DNA of 7,148 bases from an uncultured bacterium (lineage in GTDB: Bacteria > Patescibacteriota > Minisyncoccia > Phycocordibacterales > CAIZIN01). This document shows positions 1-5,908 of this stretch, piece by piece (the stretch's first letter is position 1; each line of letters opens with the position of its first letter). The position numbers and the translations under genes are program-made. The notes under the pieces were generated by a model, which saw only the letters and a program-made list of their open reading frames with translations, was not told the DNA's origin and did not search any database. Location: assembly GCA_903933085.1 (NCBI GenBank), contig CAIZIN010000020.1, positions 1 through 7,148 of the forward strand, written 5' to 3'.

Positions 1-6
1 AATATT

Positions 7-693
7 ATGATATTGCAGACATGGGGTTCAGTGCTATCGCAGTCATTTGCAAACCTTTGGTTAGGTTTTGTGAGTTTCGTGCCAGCACTTTTAGTAGCCT
101 TGATAATTTTCATTATCGGCTGGGTTGTAGGTGCATCTCTATCAAAAGTTGTTGAACAACTTTTCAGAATTGTTAAAGTGGATGGAGCTTTAAAAGCTGC
201 GGGAGTTGAAGACTTGGTAAAGAAGTCTGGCTTCACACTAAACTCAGGCAAGTTTGTTGGAGAACTTGTGCGATGGTTTGTTGTTATCGCTTTCCTTATT
301 GCCTCATTCGAGATCCTTGGCCTTACACAGGTTAATGATTTCCTAAAAGGCGTAGTGTTAGGATATCTTCCAAATGTTATCGCATCAGTTCTTATTCTAA
401 TGGTTGCTGCAGTTCTTGGAGAAGTTGTTCGAAAGACAGTTTCTGGTGGTGTACAAGCCGCTGGTGTGTCTTCTGCAAATTTCCTAGGGGCAGTTGCTAA
501 ATGGGCTATTTGGATTGTTGCATTCTTTGCAGCGCTTTCACAGCTAGGAATTGCACCAGCAGTGCTTCAAACACTCTTTACAGGTGTTGTGATCGCACTT
601 TCTCTTGCTCTAGGACTTTCTTTTGGTCTTGGTGGACAAGAAGCAGCGTCTCGATTTATCGAGAAGCTTCGAGGGGAGATTTCAAAGAGATAG
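7..693 (+). CDS. Conserved-TM-helix membrane protein, MscS-like without the beta domain
   Basis: Seen: 228 residues, mostly hydrophobic, with about five membrane segments near residues 21-45, 86-105, 115-140, 157-180 and 187-208. The last segment, Gly/Ala-rich and ending in GLSFGLGGQEAA, resembles the pore-lining TM3 of MscS channels, and FxPxLLxALIIFIIGWVVG near residue 24 is typical of the conserved TM-helix family (PF05552 type). The protein stops about 20 residues after TM3, so the soluble beta and alpha/beta cage of a true MscS is missing. Known: related short proteins are common in Patescibacteria and cyanobacteria and are annotated as mechanosensitive-channel-like. Inferred: an inner-membrane protein, perhaps a channel or scaffold; conductance is unproven. 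The ATG at 7 gives a family-typical N-terminus (MILQTWGSVLSQSF). The frame is open to the window edge, so an upstream start cannot be excluded, and no ribosome binding site can be judged. It ends with TAG and is followed by its own terminator, so it is transcriptionally separate from the next genes. Confidence 0.85.
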   Translation: MILQTWGSVLSQSFANLWLGFVSFVPALLVALIIFIIGWVVGASLSKVVEQLFRIVKVDGALKAAGVEDLVKKSGFTLNSGKFVGELVRWFVVIAFLIASFEILGLTQVNDFLKGVVLGYLPNVIASVLILMVAAVLGEVVRKTVSGGVQAAGVSSANFLGAVAKWAIWIVAFFAALSQLGIAPAVLQTLFTGVVIALSLALGLSFGLGGQEAASRFIEKLRGEISKR

Positions 694-698
694 TTGTA

Positions 699-718
699 TA
701 GAATTAGGAATAATTCTA
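699..718 (+). other. Small hairpin after the membrane protein gene
   Basis: TAGAATTA (699-706) and TAATTCTA (711-718) are perfect reverse complements around a GGAA tetraloop of GNRA type. The hairpin begins 5 nt after the stop codon and has no T-run behind it, so it is not itself a terminator. It could protect the mRNA 3' end. It may also be chance in AT-rich DNA. Confidence 0.4.
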
Positions 719-729
719 ACTTACTAACT

Positions 730-770
730 AAAAAATACGTGATGCTTTAAGCGTCACGTATTTTTTGGTT
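730..770 (+). terminator. Intrinsic terminator, probably bidirectional
   Basis: AAAAAATACGTGA (730-742) pairs with TCACGTATTTTTT (754-766). The stem continues inward with TGCT/AGCG, including one T-G wobble, to a 3-nt loop, giving about 17 pairs. The T-run at 761-766 gives termination of the upstream gene on the + strand. The A-run at 730-735 would serve the opposite strand, although no minus-strand gene is seen here. It isolates the membrane protein gene from the following operon. Confidence 0.88.
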
Positions 771-771
771 A

Positions 772-792
772 TTAACAGCTCTCAACTGTTAA
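772..792 (+). repeat. Inverted repeat, operator-like, upstream of the two-gene operon
   Basis: TTAACAG (772-778) and CTGTTAA (786-792) form a perfect 7-bp inverted repeat with a 7-nt spacer. The 8-mer TATTAACA also occurs directly repeated at 770-777 and 794-801. The right arm overlaps the probable -35 region of the promoter ending at 815, which is where a repressor site would be expected. It could equally be a small hairpin, and no regulator gene is present in the window. Confidence 0.35.
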
Positions 793-815
793 CTATTAAC
801 ATTTGGCTGTATAAT
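789..815 (+). promoter_or_regulatory. Probable sigma-70 type promoter of the two-gene operon
   Basis: A perfect -10 hexamer TATAAT lies at 810-815. The best -35 candidate is TTAACT at 789-794 (4 of 6 matches to TTGACA) with a short 15-nt spacer, so the -35 assignment is weak. The implied start near 821-823 leaves a leader of only about 20 nt before the ATG at 844. That leader (AT-rich, with TCCT but no AGGAG) has no Shine-Dalgarno sequence. Its location between the terminator and the first gene of the pair supports it. Confidence 0.55.
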
Positions 816-843
816 ATATGCATATTAATTATAAAGTCCTATT

Positions 844-1140
844 ATGCATAATCTAAACATGTTTGTTGAATCACTAATAGAAGATAAGGGTTTAAGTGAT
901 CTGGATCCTATGATGGTTACTGAAATGAAAAACGATCTTCTGAACCGTATTGAAGACAGATTAAATTTCATTATTGTTAACAATATGCCTGAAGCTAATA
1001 TTGCAGAATTTGACAAGATGATGGATGAAAATAAAAGCGATGAGGAGGTACAAAAGTTTTGTGAAGAAAAAATTCCAGGCCTTGATGCCTTAATGGCGGT
1101 TGAACTTGCTCACTTCAGAGATATTTATTTAGGTAAATAA
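844..1140 (+). CDS. Small acidic helical protein, DUF5663-like
   Basis: Seen: 98 residues, predicted all-helical and acidic, with no membrane segment, signal peptide or cysteine pair (one Cys, in the QKFCEEKIPGLD stretch). The pattern FVESLIEDKGLSDLDP...MKNDLLNRIEDRLN...EEVQKFCEEKIPGLDALMAVELAHFRDIYLG matches what I recall of the DUF5663 family, a Patescibacteria-enriched family without known function. The match is from memory. Start: ATG 844 lies about 22 nt after the probable transcription start and neither it nor ATG 859 has a Shine-Dalgarno. 844 is kept as the longer form, and a shift to 859 would lose five residues. It is first in an operon with the 1472-aa membrane protein, 8 nt apart, which suggests co-production and perhaps physical association. 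No catalytic motif is visible. The size and helical make-up suggest an adaptor or regulatory role, which is inference only. Confidence 0.85.
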   Translation: MHNLNMFVESLIEDKGLSDLDPMMVTEMKNDLLNRIEDRLNFIIVNNMPEANIAEFDKMMDENKSDEEVQKFCEEKIPGLDALMAVELAHFRDIYLGK

Positions 1141-1148
1141 TTACTTAT

Positions 1149-4100
1149 ATGAAAGAAACTTTTACATACATAGCCCCTCAGAGTCAATTAAAAAAACTCA
1201 AAGAAAAAAAAGAAAAACCCGAGAGAAAAAATCTTACATCTCGGCAGATGAAGAATGATATCAAAAAATTTAAAAAAAATATTGATGAAATTGCTTTGGC
1301 TCGTAAGGAAAATAGACTTTCAGAGCGATATGATCATTCTGTAGATTACGAAGATAAAGCAAGTGAAGATGTTGAGGAATTGGAAAAAAAGATACATGAA
1401 TTGGAGCGTTTGATTAATGGTGAAGGGGAAGGAAAAGATGAAGATGAAGAATCTATACTAGGGAGTGAGGATGAAAACAATAAATTAAAAGAATCAGTAG
1501 ATGAAAAGACAGAAACTGATTTAATTTCTGCCGATGACCCTAAGGAAATAAAACCAAAATTGGATGAATCTGAAGAAGAAGACAAATCAAAGCCTGCAGT
1601 CCCTTCGGATAAAATAGGGGAGACACCGGAAGATTCTTATATTGAAAAGAAAAGAAGAAAACTTGGTGTGGTAGATACAGACTTAATTGAGAAACGAGCT
1701 CGAGATATTTCTGCTGAAAGAATGACAGCTGATAAGGCTAGTCTTAAAGGTGTGTCTGGATTTTTCAAAAAAATCTGGAAGCATAACTGGATGGGTGAAT
1801 ATTACCGTGCAAAAGAAACTGATAAAATAAAAGCCGAGCTTATGGGGGCAGGAAGTACTTTTTCTGAGGGTGATACAGGTGGAGTTATCGATAGACGAAT
1901 AAAGGAGTCAATACTAAATAGATTTTTGGAAGATAGTACAGAGCTTATTCATTCGGATGCGGGGGAGTGGAAAGATACTGTAGAATTTCAAGAGAAAAAA
2001 GATTTGGCAGAAGCTCGTCTTCGAGAAGCGATAAAAACTTATGCAACAGCCATTGATTCTGATCAGGCAGCTCTCGATTTTAAAGCAGAAAGAGATAGAA
2101 TTTATGCTGACATTTTTGCCGATAAAGATGGTTCATTCAGTGCTCTAAATGTGGCTGATAATGTTTTTGAATTTGCAAAAGAAATTCGAGGTCACGTTGA
2201 CCATGGAAAAGCTCTATCAGAATTAGATTTGGATTTTGAATTAACTGTTGGAGGTGCTAAGACAGGAGTCCGTACCGAAGCCCATTACAATTGGATTGAG
2301 AAAAAGACTCAGCAACTTTCAAGTACTTGGGTAGGAAGATTCTTCAATGAAACAACTATTGCTGCTGGAGTATCAGCTGCAATGATAATGACAAAGATTG
2401 GTACAGGAAAGGGCGCTAGAGCTGTAATGGGATTGGCAGGAGGTATGGTACTTGCAGGTGGTGTTGCTGGTTTGCGAGAGTCAGCAAAGATGGAAGATGA
2501 TAGAGCTAGGCATGCAATCGCAATGGCTTCTGGAAGAGAGTTTAATCCTGCGGAGGCTCCAAGACGGAAAGAACTTCAAGAGGCAATGTATGAAATGATT
2601 AGTGCAAAAACAGCAACAGAAGATTTACATAATTTACTTTATGAAACAGTTGGCGGTGTGGAAAGACAGAGGATTCTTACTCCTGGAGAAATAGACCAAG
2701 TGCTCTCGAGTCTTTCTCATATTGATTCAAGAATTGCGCTTTCTGATAAAGGTAAGCTTGATCTTCTTGGGTATAGTGATGAAGCAATGATAGAGGTTGA
2801 GCGTACAAACTTAGATCTTGAAAGATATAAAGCAAAAATTGCTTTGAAAAATGCTTTCGCGGGTAATCCATCTCTTGGTAATTTTGATGCAAGATTACAA
2901 ACACTGACAAGCGCCAGAGAAGATGAGATTAAAAAAGGTAGAGGAGGAATTGAAGAAAGGGATGCTACATTCAAAAAAATAAAAAGACGACATGTTGTGC
3001 GAGCGATGGCAACTGGAGCATTAACTGGCCTAACTTTTGGTTTAGTTGCTCAAGAAGTCGGCTCGGCCTGGAGTGGTCAGCAGGGTGTTGTAGAGGGCTT
3101 TAAAGGCGGTACAGGACAACAAGTTACATCCTTGGAGTGGGCAAGAGAGAAAATTTGGGAAGCTCTTGGTATGAATAGTTCTTCTAATGGTTTAGGTGTT
3201 GAAACTGTTATAAATGGACAAACTGTAGTAAATACATCTGTTATTGGTGGAGTAGTTCATGAAGTTCATAGCACATTAAATTCTACAGTTAAATTACCAG
3301 AAGGCTTTGAGCTAAATGCATCTGGCACGCACCCTGGGACTTATGAAATTATTCATGAAGGTAAAAGTGTTGCAAACAATATTGAGATTGATCCAAAGAC
3401 TGGAAATCTGACACCAAATTCATTATCTCTACTTGATAAGGCTGGTTTTCATACAAATACATCTGTAAGTAATGTGAATCATTCTGTGGCTTCAGGTGTT
3501 GCTGGTTCTAAAGCTGTAAATGTTCAAGATTTTGCTCATGAAAATGCTGATAAGTTTGAAAAAATAAAACGATTAGGCTGGGCTGATAATGGCACTGTTC
3601 GTCCAGATAAAAATGAATTAAAACTTTGGGATCCAGTTGAAAAGAATGGTCAATATGAATATGTTGTAAAAATGAATCATACTGGTTCGGTGTTTAATGG
3701 GCAACATATCGACCCTGTAAAATTAGCTAGTGAAGGGAAATTGAAAGCTTTATTTTCTCTTTCTCATGATAGTCAGGGTCATCCGATTGAGGTTCCTATA
3801 AAATATGAGGGAGGGAAAATGACTTTTGATGTAGATCCTAAAGATCCAATCCTTGGACAATTATTTCACAAAGGTCCAAATGGAGAAATTATTTGTGACG
3901 CCCGATATGTGGAGGTTGGCGCAGAGATGGGTTCTACTAATGGAGTAAAAGAATTTGTGATGTGTGCTACTGAAGAAGGCAAAGGAGTAAATACAATTAA
4001 TACTATTGGTAATCCTAAAATTGATGATTTCATTGAAAAGAATGTAAAGACCGATATTTTCGTGCCTAGAGATCCAGATGTTTATTTGCCACCAATTATT

Positions 4101-5567
4101 CCGCTTGTTCCAAGAACCCCACTTGAGCCAACAAAGGGTAAGGCCCCTGTAGTTTCACCATATTATGGGTATGGTTATGGCGAATATGGAGGAGGTGAGA
4201 AAGATATTGAACGATGGAAAAAAGTAAAATCACCAACTTTAACAAAGGATCCAACTGCAAAATTAAATCAAGAAAAAGAGCTGGAGTTGTATTTTGAACA
4301 ACAGAAAAATGATTCAGAATTCGGCGAAGAATATTTAAGAAAATTAGATAAAAGGGTGGAAGAAAAAAAATTAGAAAGACTTTTGAATAAGGATACTAAA
4401 GTTGTGGTATGTATCGCTGTTCATGGAGTGGCTGAGGCTGATAATATTTATAAAACTTTGGAACTTTATGCAAAGCAAGAGGCTGATTCTTTGAAGAAAT
4501 CTGCTTTTGTATTAAATATAAACTGGCGTGAGTTTGAAAATAAATCTACATCAATTGAAAAAACTCTTGCTGAGGTGGAACGGGCAAAAAAAGATTTTCC
4601 ACAACTTCGAATCGCTTACTTTACTGAGGAAATATCACTGCAACTTATGTTGAAAACAAATAATAGAATTCACAGTCTTATAATGAAAAATTTGAATGAC
4701 ACTGTTCTTCGCGGAATTCAAAAAAGTAATTTAAAGGACGATGTTTATCTGATATCTAACGATGCTGATTGCAGGGGGATGTCATCGAAATATCTTAAGG
4801 ATGTAATTGATACCGTGGAGAAAGAACCTGAAGTGGATGGTTTTCTTGGAAAAATTGAATGGGGAAGTGAGGTATATAATAAATATCCAGGCTATCATGT
4901 TTCAATGCGAATTATGCAATATCTTGATGCTGTAGGTAGAAATAGAAAATCTACAAGAGAAAAATATATCGCATCGTCGGGCGCAAATTTTATTTGTAAA
5001 ACAAGTACTTTTGCTGCTGTTGGTGGATATGAACCTCATGTAGGTGCTGGAGCAGATGTGGGGCTCGGTCAGAAAATACGGCACGCACGTCTATCTGGAG
5101 CACCTGCAGACTCAAGACCTTTCCCTTTGTCTTATATAAATAGCGCTTGGTTAGATACTGATCCTCAAAGAGGTCTTGGTAATTATCTGGCAGGGCTTCC
5201 TATATCTATGATGTGGAATGATTTTGATAAGTCTGGGTATAAGCCAAGAACAGAACTTGTGATACCTGCTGGCTCTGAAGAGTCTTTTGAGAAATTTGAC
5301 GATGTGGTCAGTAGGATAGAATTTCAAATAAATGGATTTATAAATGGTTGGAACAACTATGGGAGACTTACATCTATAAAAGCTTTGAATTATTTATTCC
5401 CCCCTCAAAGAGGTAAGCCTGGGTGGTTAAATAAGAGTGCTGGAGATAATCCTGAAATTGTATTAACTAAAGAAGGAAAAGATTGGCTCAAGAAACAGCT
5501 TGAAGACTATGAGGCTGAAGGTAAGGCTGATGTGAAGTACAATAACGGAAGAGGTTTTAGAAGTTAA
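1149..5567 (+). CDS. Giant membrane-anchored protein with C-terminal GT-A glycosyltransferase domain
   Basis: Seen, in residues: 1-70 Lys-rich; 70-160 acidic low-complexity/coiled coil; 160-390 charged, helical; 402-417 and 424-443 short Gly/Ala hydrophobic segments, perhaps a membrane hairpin; 444-608 helical; 616-637 a likely membrane helix after a basic stretch (KKIKRRHVVR); 655-965 beta-rich, full of Asn/Ser/Thr, with C916 and C939; 973-1016 a Pro/Tyr/Gly linker ending in YGYGYGEYGGG; 1084-1330 a GT-A-like domain. That domain has a family-2-style first strand (KVVVCIAVHG), a DxD-like D1205-A-D1207 (SNDADC), an acceptor-side SSGANFICKTSTFAAVGGY, and G-A-D1303 where GT2 enzymes carry ED. 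No QxxRW motif is present. Inferred role: transfer of a sugar in cell-surface glycan or glycoprotein assembly; donor and acceptor are unknown. Oddity: positive-inside charge around 616-637 puts the GT domain outside the cytoplasm. The start has no Shine-Dalgarno; it follows the upstream stop by 8 nt, so translation is probably coupled. No homologue of known function is recognised for the N-terminal half. Confidence 0.88.
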   Translation: MKETFTYIAPQSQLKKLKEKKEKPERKNLTSRQMKNDIKKFKKNIDEIALARKENRLSERYDHSVDYEDKASEDVEELEKKIHELERLINGEGEGKDEDEESILGSEDENNKLKESVDEKTETDLISADDPKEIKPKLDESEEEDKSKPAVPSDKIGETPEDSYIEKKRRKLGVVDTDLIEKRARDISAERMTADKASLKGVSGFFKKIWKHNWMGEYYRAKETDKIKAELMGAGSTFSEGDTGGVIDRRIKESILNRFLEDSTELIHSDAGEWKDTVEFQEKKDLAEARLREAIKTYATAIDSDQAALDFKAERDRIYADIFADKDGSFSALNVADNVFEFAKEIRGHVDHGKALSELDLDFELTVGGAKTGVRTEAHYNWIEKKTQQLSSTWVGRFFNETTIAAGVSAAMIMTKIGTGKGARAVMGLAGGMVLAGGVAGLRESAKMEDDRARHAIAMASGREFNPAEAPRRKELQEAMYEMISAKTATEDLHNLLYETVGGVERQRILTPGEIDQVLSSLSHIDSRIALSDKGKLDLLGYSDEAMIEVERTNLDLERYKAKIALKNAFAGNPSLGNFDARLQTLTSAREDEIKKGRGGIEERDATFKKIKRRHVVRAMATGALTGLTFGLVAQEVGSAWSGQQGVVEGFKGGTGQQVTSLEWAREKIWEALGMNSSSNGLGVETVINGQTVVNTSVIGGVVHEVHSTLNSTVKLPEGFELNASGTHPGTYEIIHEGKSVANNIEIDPKTGNLTPNSLSLLDKAGFHTNTSVSNVNHSVASGVAGSKAVNVQDFAHENADKFEKIKRLGWADNGTVRPDKNELKLWDPVEKNGQYEYVVKMNHTGSVFNGQHIDPVKLASEGKLKALFSLSHDSQGHPIEVPIKYEGGKMTFDVDPKDPILGQLFHKGPNGEIICDARYVEVGAEMGSTNGVKEFVMCATEEGKGVNTINTIGNPKIDDFIEKNVKTDIFVPRDPDVYLPPIIPLVPRTPLEPTKGKAPVVSPYYGYGYGEYGGGEKDIERWKKVKSPTLTKDPTAKLNQEKELELYFEQQKNDSEFGEEYLRKLDKRVEEKKLERLLNKDTKVVVCIAVHGVAEADNIYKTLELYAKQEADSLKKSAFVLNINWREFENKSTSIEKTLAEVERAKKDFPQLRIAYFTEEISLQLMLKTNNRIHSLIMKNLNDTVLRGIQKSNLKDDVYLISNDADCRGMSSKYLKDVIDTVEKEPEVDGFLGKIEWGSEVYNKYPGYHVSMRIMQYLDAVGRNRKSTREKYIASSGANFICKTSTFAAVGGYEPHVGAGADVGLGQKIRHARLSGAPADSRPFPLSYINSAWLDTDPQRGLGNYLAGLPISMMWNDFDKSGYKPRTELVIPAGSEESFEKFDDVVSRIEFQINGFINGWNNYGRLTSIKALNYLFPPQRGKPGWLNKSAGDNPEIVLTKEGKDWLKKQLEDYEAEGKADVKYNNGRGFRS

Positions 5568-5600
5568 AGAATAATAAGTGAGCCTATATAGCTAGTGTTC

Positions 5601-5640
5601 AAAATTACCATGGAATATTCCATGGTAATTTTGTTGTTAT
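5601..5640 (+). terminator. Terminator of the large-gene operon, perfect palindrome
   Basis: Positions 5601-5632 are a perfect 32-nt palindrome: AAAATTACCATGGAAT followed by its exact reverse complement. As RNA this gives at least 13 pairs with an AATATT loop region. It is followed by a U-rich stretch (TTTTGTTGTTAT, 5629-5640) interrupted by G. It begins 33 nt after the stop codon at 5567. The A-run on the left arm makes it usable from the other strand as well. Confidence 0.75.
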
Positions 5641-5652
5641 GTTCAGAACTAC

Positions 5653-5674
5653 GGCCGTATGGGGCCATTTTTTT
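5653..5674 (+). terminator. Possible weak second terminator with T7 tract
   Basis: GGCC (5653-5656) can pair with GGCC (5663-5666) across a 6-nt loop, followed by one A and seven Ts (5668-5674). A 10-nt palindrome, TACGGCCGTA (5650-5659), overlaps it and offers a competing fold. The four-pair stem is short, so this may only be a back-up to the palindrome at 5601. It would help shield the rRNA promoter from readthrough. Confidence 0.3.
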
Positions 5675-5702
5675 GCCCAATTCATTACTCGTTTGAAAAG
5701 TG

Positions 5703-5730
5703 TTGACATAAAAGCTCATTTGTATATAAT
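5703..5730 (+). promoter_or_regulatory. Strong consensus promoter of the 23S rRNA leader
   Basis: A perfect TTGACA (5703-5708) and a perfect TATAAT (5725-5730) are separated by 16 nt. The stretch just upstream (5679-5702) is moderately AT-rich. The transcription start is expected near 5736-5738, within ACGGACATT. This is the best promoter in the window, as expected for stable RNA. It lies about 230 nt before the mature 23S start, leaving room for the structured leader described in the next entries. Confidence 0.88.
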
Positions 5731-5745
5731 AACGGACATTCTGAT

Positions 5746-5781
5746 ATGAAAATTTTAACCAAACACAAGCGGACTGCCTAG
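5746..5781 (+). CDS. Candidate 11-codon leader peptide (MKILTKHKRTA) in the 23S leader
   Basis: ATG at 5746 opens an ORF of 11 codons ending in TAG at 5779-5781 and coding for the basic peptide MKILTKHKRTA. It starts roughly 10 nt after the expected transcription start and has no clear Shine-Dalgarno. Its codons 6-9 (AAA CAC AAG CGG) carry the 5' strands of two alternative RNA helices, and its stop lies in a third strand (5778-5785). That placement is what ribosome-dependent attenuators show. An ORF this short can arise by chance, and only its position speaks for it. Confidence 0.3.
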   Translation: MKILTKHKRTA

Positions 5782-5808
5782 ACACTTTTGTGTTTAGATA
5801 AGCCGCTT
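5761..5808 (+). promoter_or_regulatory. Two-state (antiterminator) RNA element before the 23S gene
   Basis: Four pairings can be drawn. A: AAACACAA (5761-5768) with TTGTGTTT (5788-5795). B: CTAGACAC (5778-5785) with GTGTTTAG (5790-5797), TTTT loop, one G-U. C: AAGCGG (5767-5772) with CCGCTT (5803-5808). D: CCGCTT (5803-5808) with GAGCGG (5812-5817), which is the terminator stem. B nests inside C with a symmetric 5x5 internal loop, giving one long antiterminator hairpin at 5767-5808. C and D share the same strand, as do A and B, so A+D (terminator formed) and B+C (terminator blocked) exclude each other. The complementarities are seen directly; the switching is inferred. Confidence 0.55.
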
Positions 5809-5827
5809 AATGAGCGGTTTTTGTTTT
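5800..5827 (+). terminator. Intrinsic terminator inside the 23S leader
   Basis: CCGCT (5803-5807) pairs with AGCGG (5813-5817). The stem can be extended outward by A-U, A-U and G-U pairs and inward by a U-G wobble. It is followed at once by TTTTTGTTTT (5818-5827). It sits about 90 nt after the promoter start and upstream of both boxA and the 23S gene, so it must be bypassed for rRNA synthesis, or else it ends a separate small RNA. Confidence 0.7.
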
Positions 5828-5846
5828 CTAAAGTTCAGAATTTGAA

Positions 5847-5855
5847 TCTTTGACA
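5847..5855 (+). promoter_or_regulatory. boxA-like rRNA antitermination site
   Basis: TCTTTGACA followed by ATTT (5847-5859) differs at a single base from TCTTTAACAATTT, the boxA core and flank of the E. coli rrn leaders. boxA RNA binds NusB with S10 (NusE) and makes RNA polymerase resistant to termination within rRNA. Its place, about 110 nt before the rRNA, fits. It also contains TTGACA (5850-5855), but no -10 hexamer lies at the right distance, so the boxA reading is preferred. Confidence 0.6.
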
Positions 5856-5865
5856 ATTTCATAAA

Positions 5866-5898
5866 GCATACGTACCTCACAGGAACGGGTACGTATGT
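5866..5898 (+). other. Perfect 10-bp leader hairpin after boxA
   Basis: CATACGTACC (5867-5876) pairs without mismatch with GGTACGTATG (5888-5897), extended by a G-U pair (5866/5898), around an 11-nt loop. There is no T-run behind it, so it is not a terminator. It may be a boxC-like element or a precursor rRNA processing site; the sequence does not decide between these. Confidence 0.55.
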
Positions 5899-5908
5899 TC
5901 AGGTAAAA

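Noticed and set aside
501..701. Second + strand ORF of 66 codons
   Set aside because: It lies out of frame inside the membrane protein gene, and its Cys/Ser/Trp-rich product looks like frame-shifted coding sequence.
1346..1585. Ser-rich minus-strand ORF of 79 codons
   Set aside because: It is the reverse complement of the acidic GAA/GAT-rich stretch of the giant gene; the Ser/Phe bias is the expected shadow.
2677..2974. Two overlapping minus-strand ORFs (77 and 85 codons)
   Set aside because: They overlap each other in different frames inside the giant gene and show no recognisable protein pattern.
1149..5567. Recoding of TGA (code 25 as in some CPR)
   Set aside because: All three main genes end in TAG or TAA and have no in-frame TGA over more than 1,790 codons, so the window gives no sign of TGA recoding; it cannot prove TGA is a stop.
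5564..5785. Minus-strand 73-codon ORF in the intergenic region
   Set aside because: It runs through the palindromic terminator, the T7 tract and the consensus rRNA promoter, shows no family pattern, and has no promoter or ribosome site of its own.
5850..5872. TTGACA at 5850-5855 as a second 23S promoter
   Set aside because: No -10 hexamer lies 16-18 nt downstream (the region is GTACCTC inside a hairpin), and the bases are better explained as boxA.
5638..5902. Repeated GTTCAG (5641, 5833, 5897), including TATGTTCAG twice
   Set aside because: Short, irregularly spaced copies in different structural contexts; plausible by chance, and neither a CRISPR nor an attachment-site pattern.
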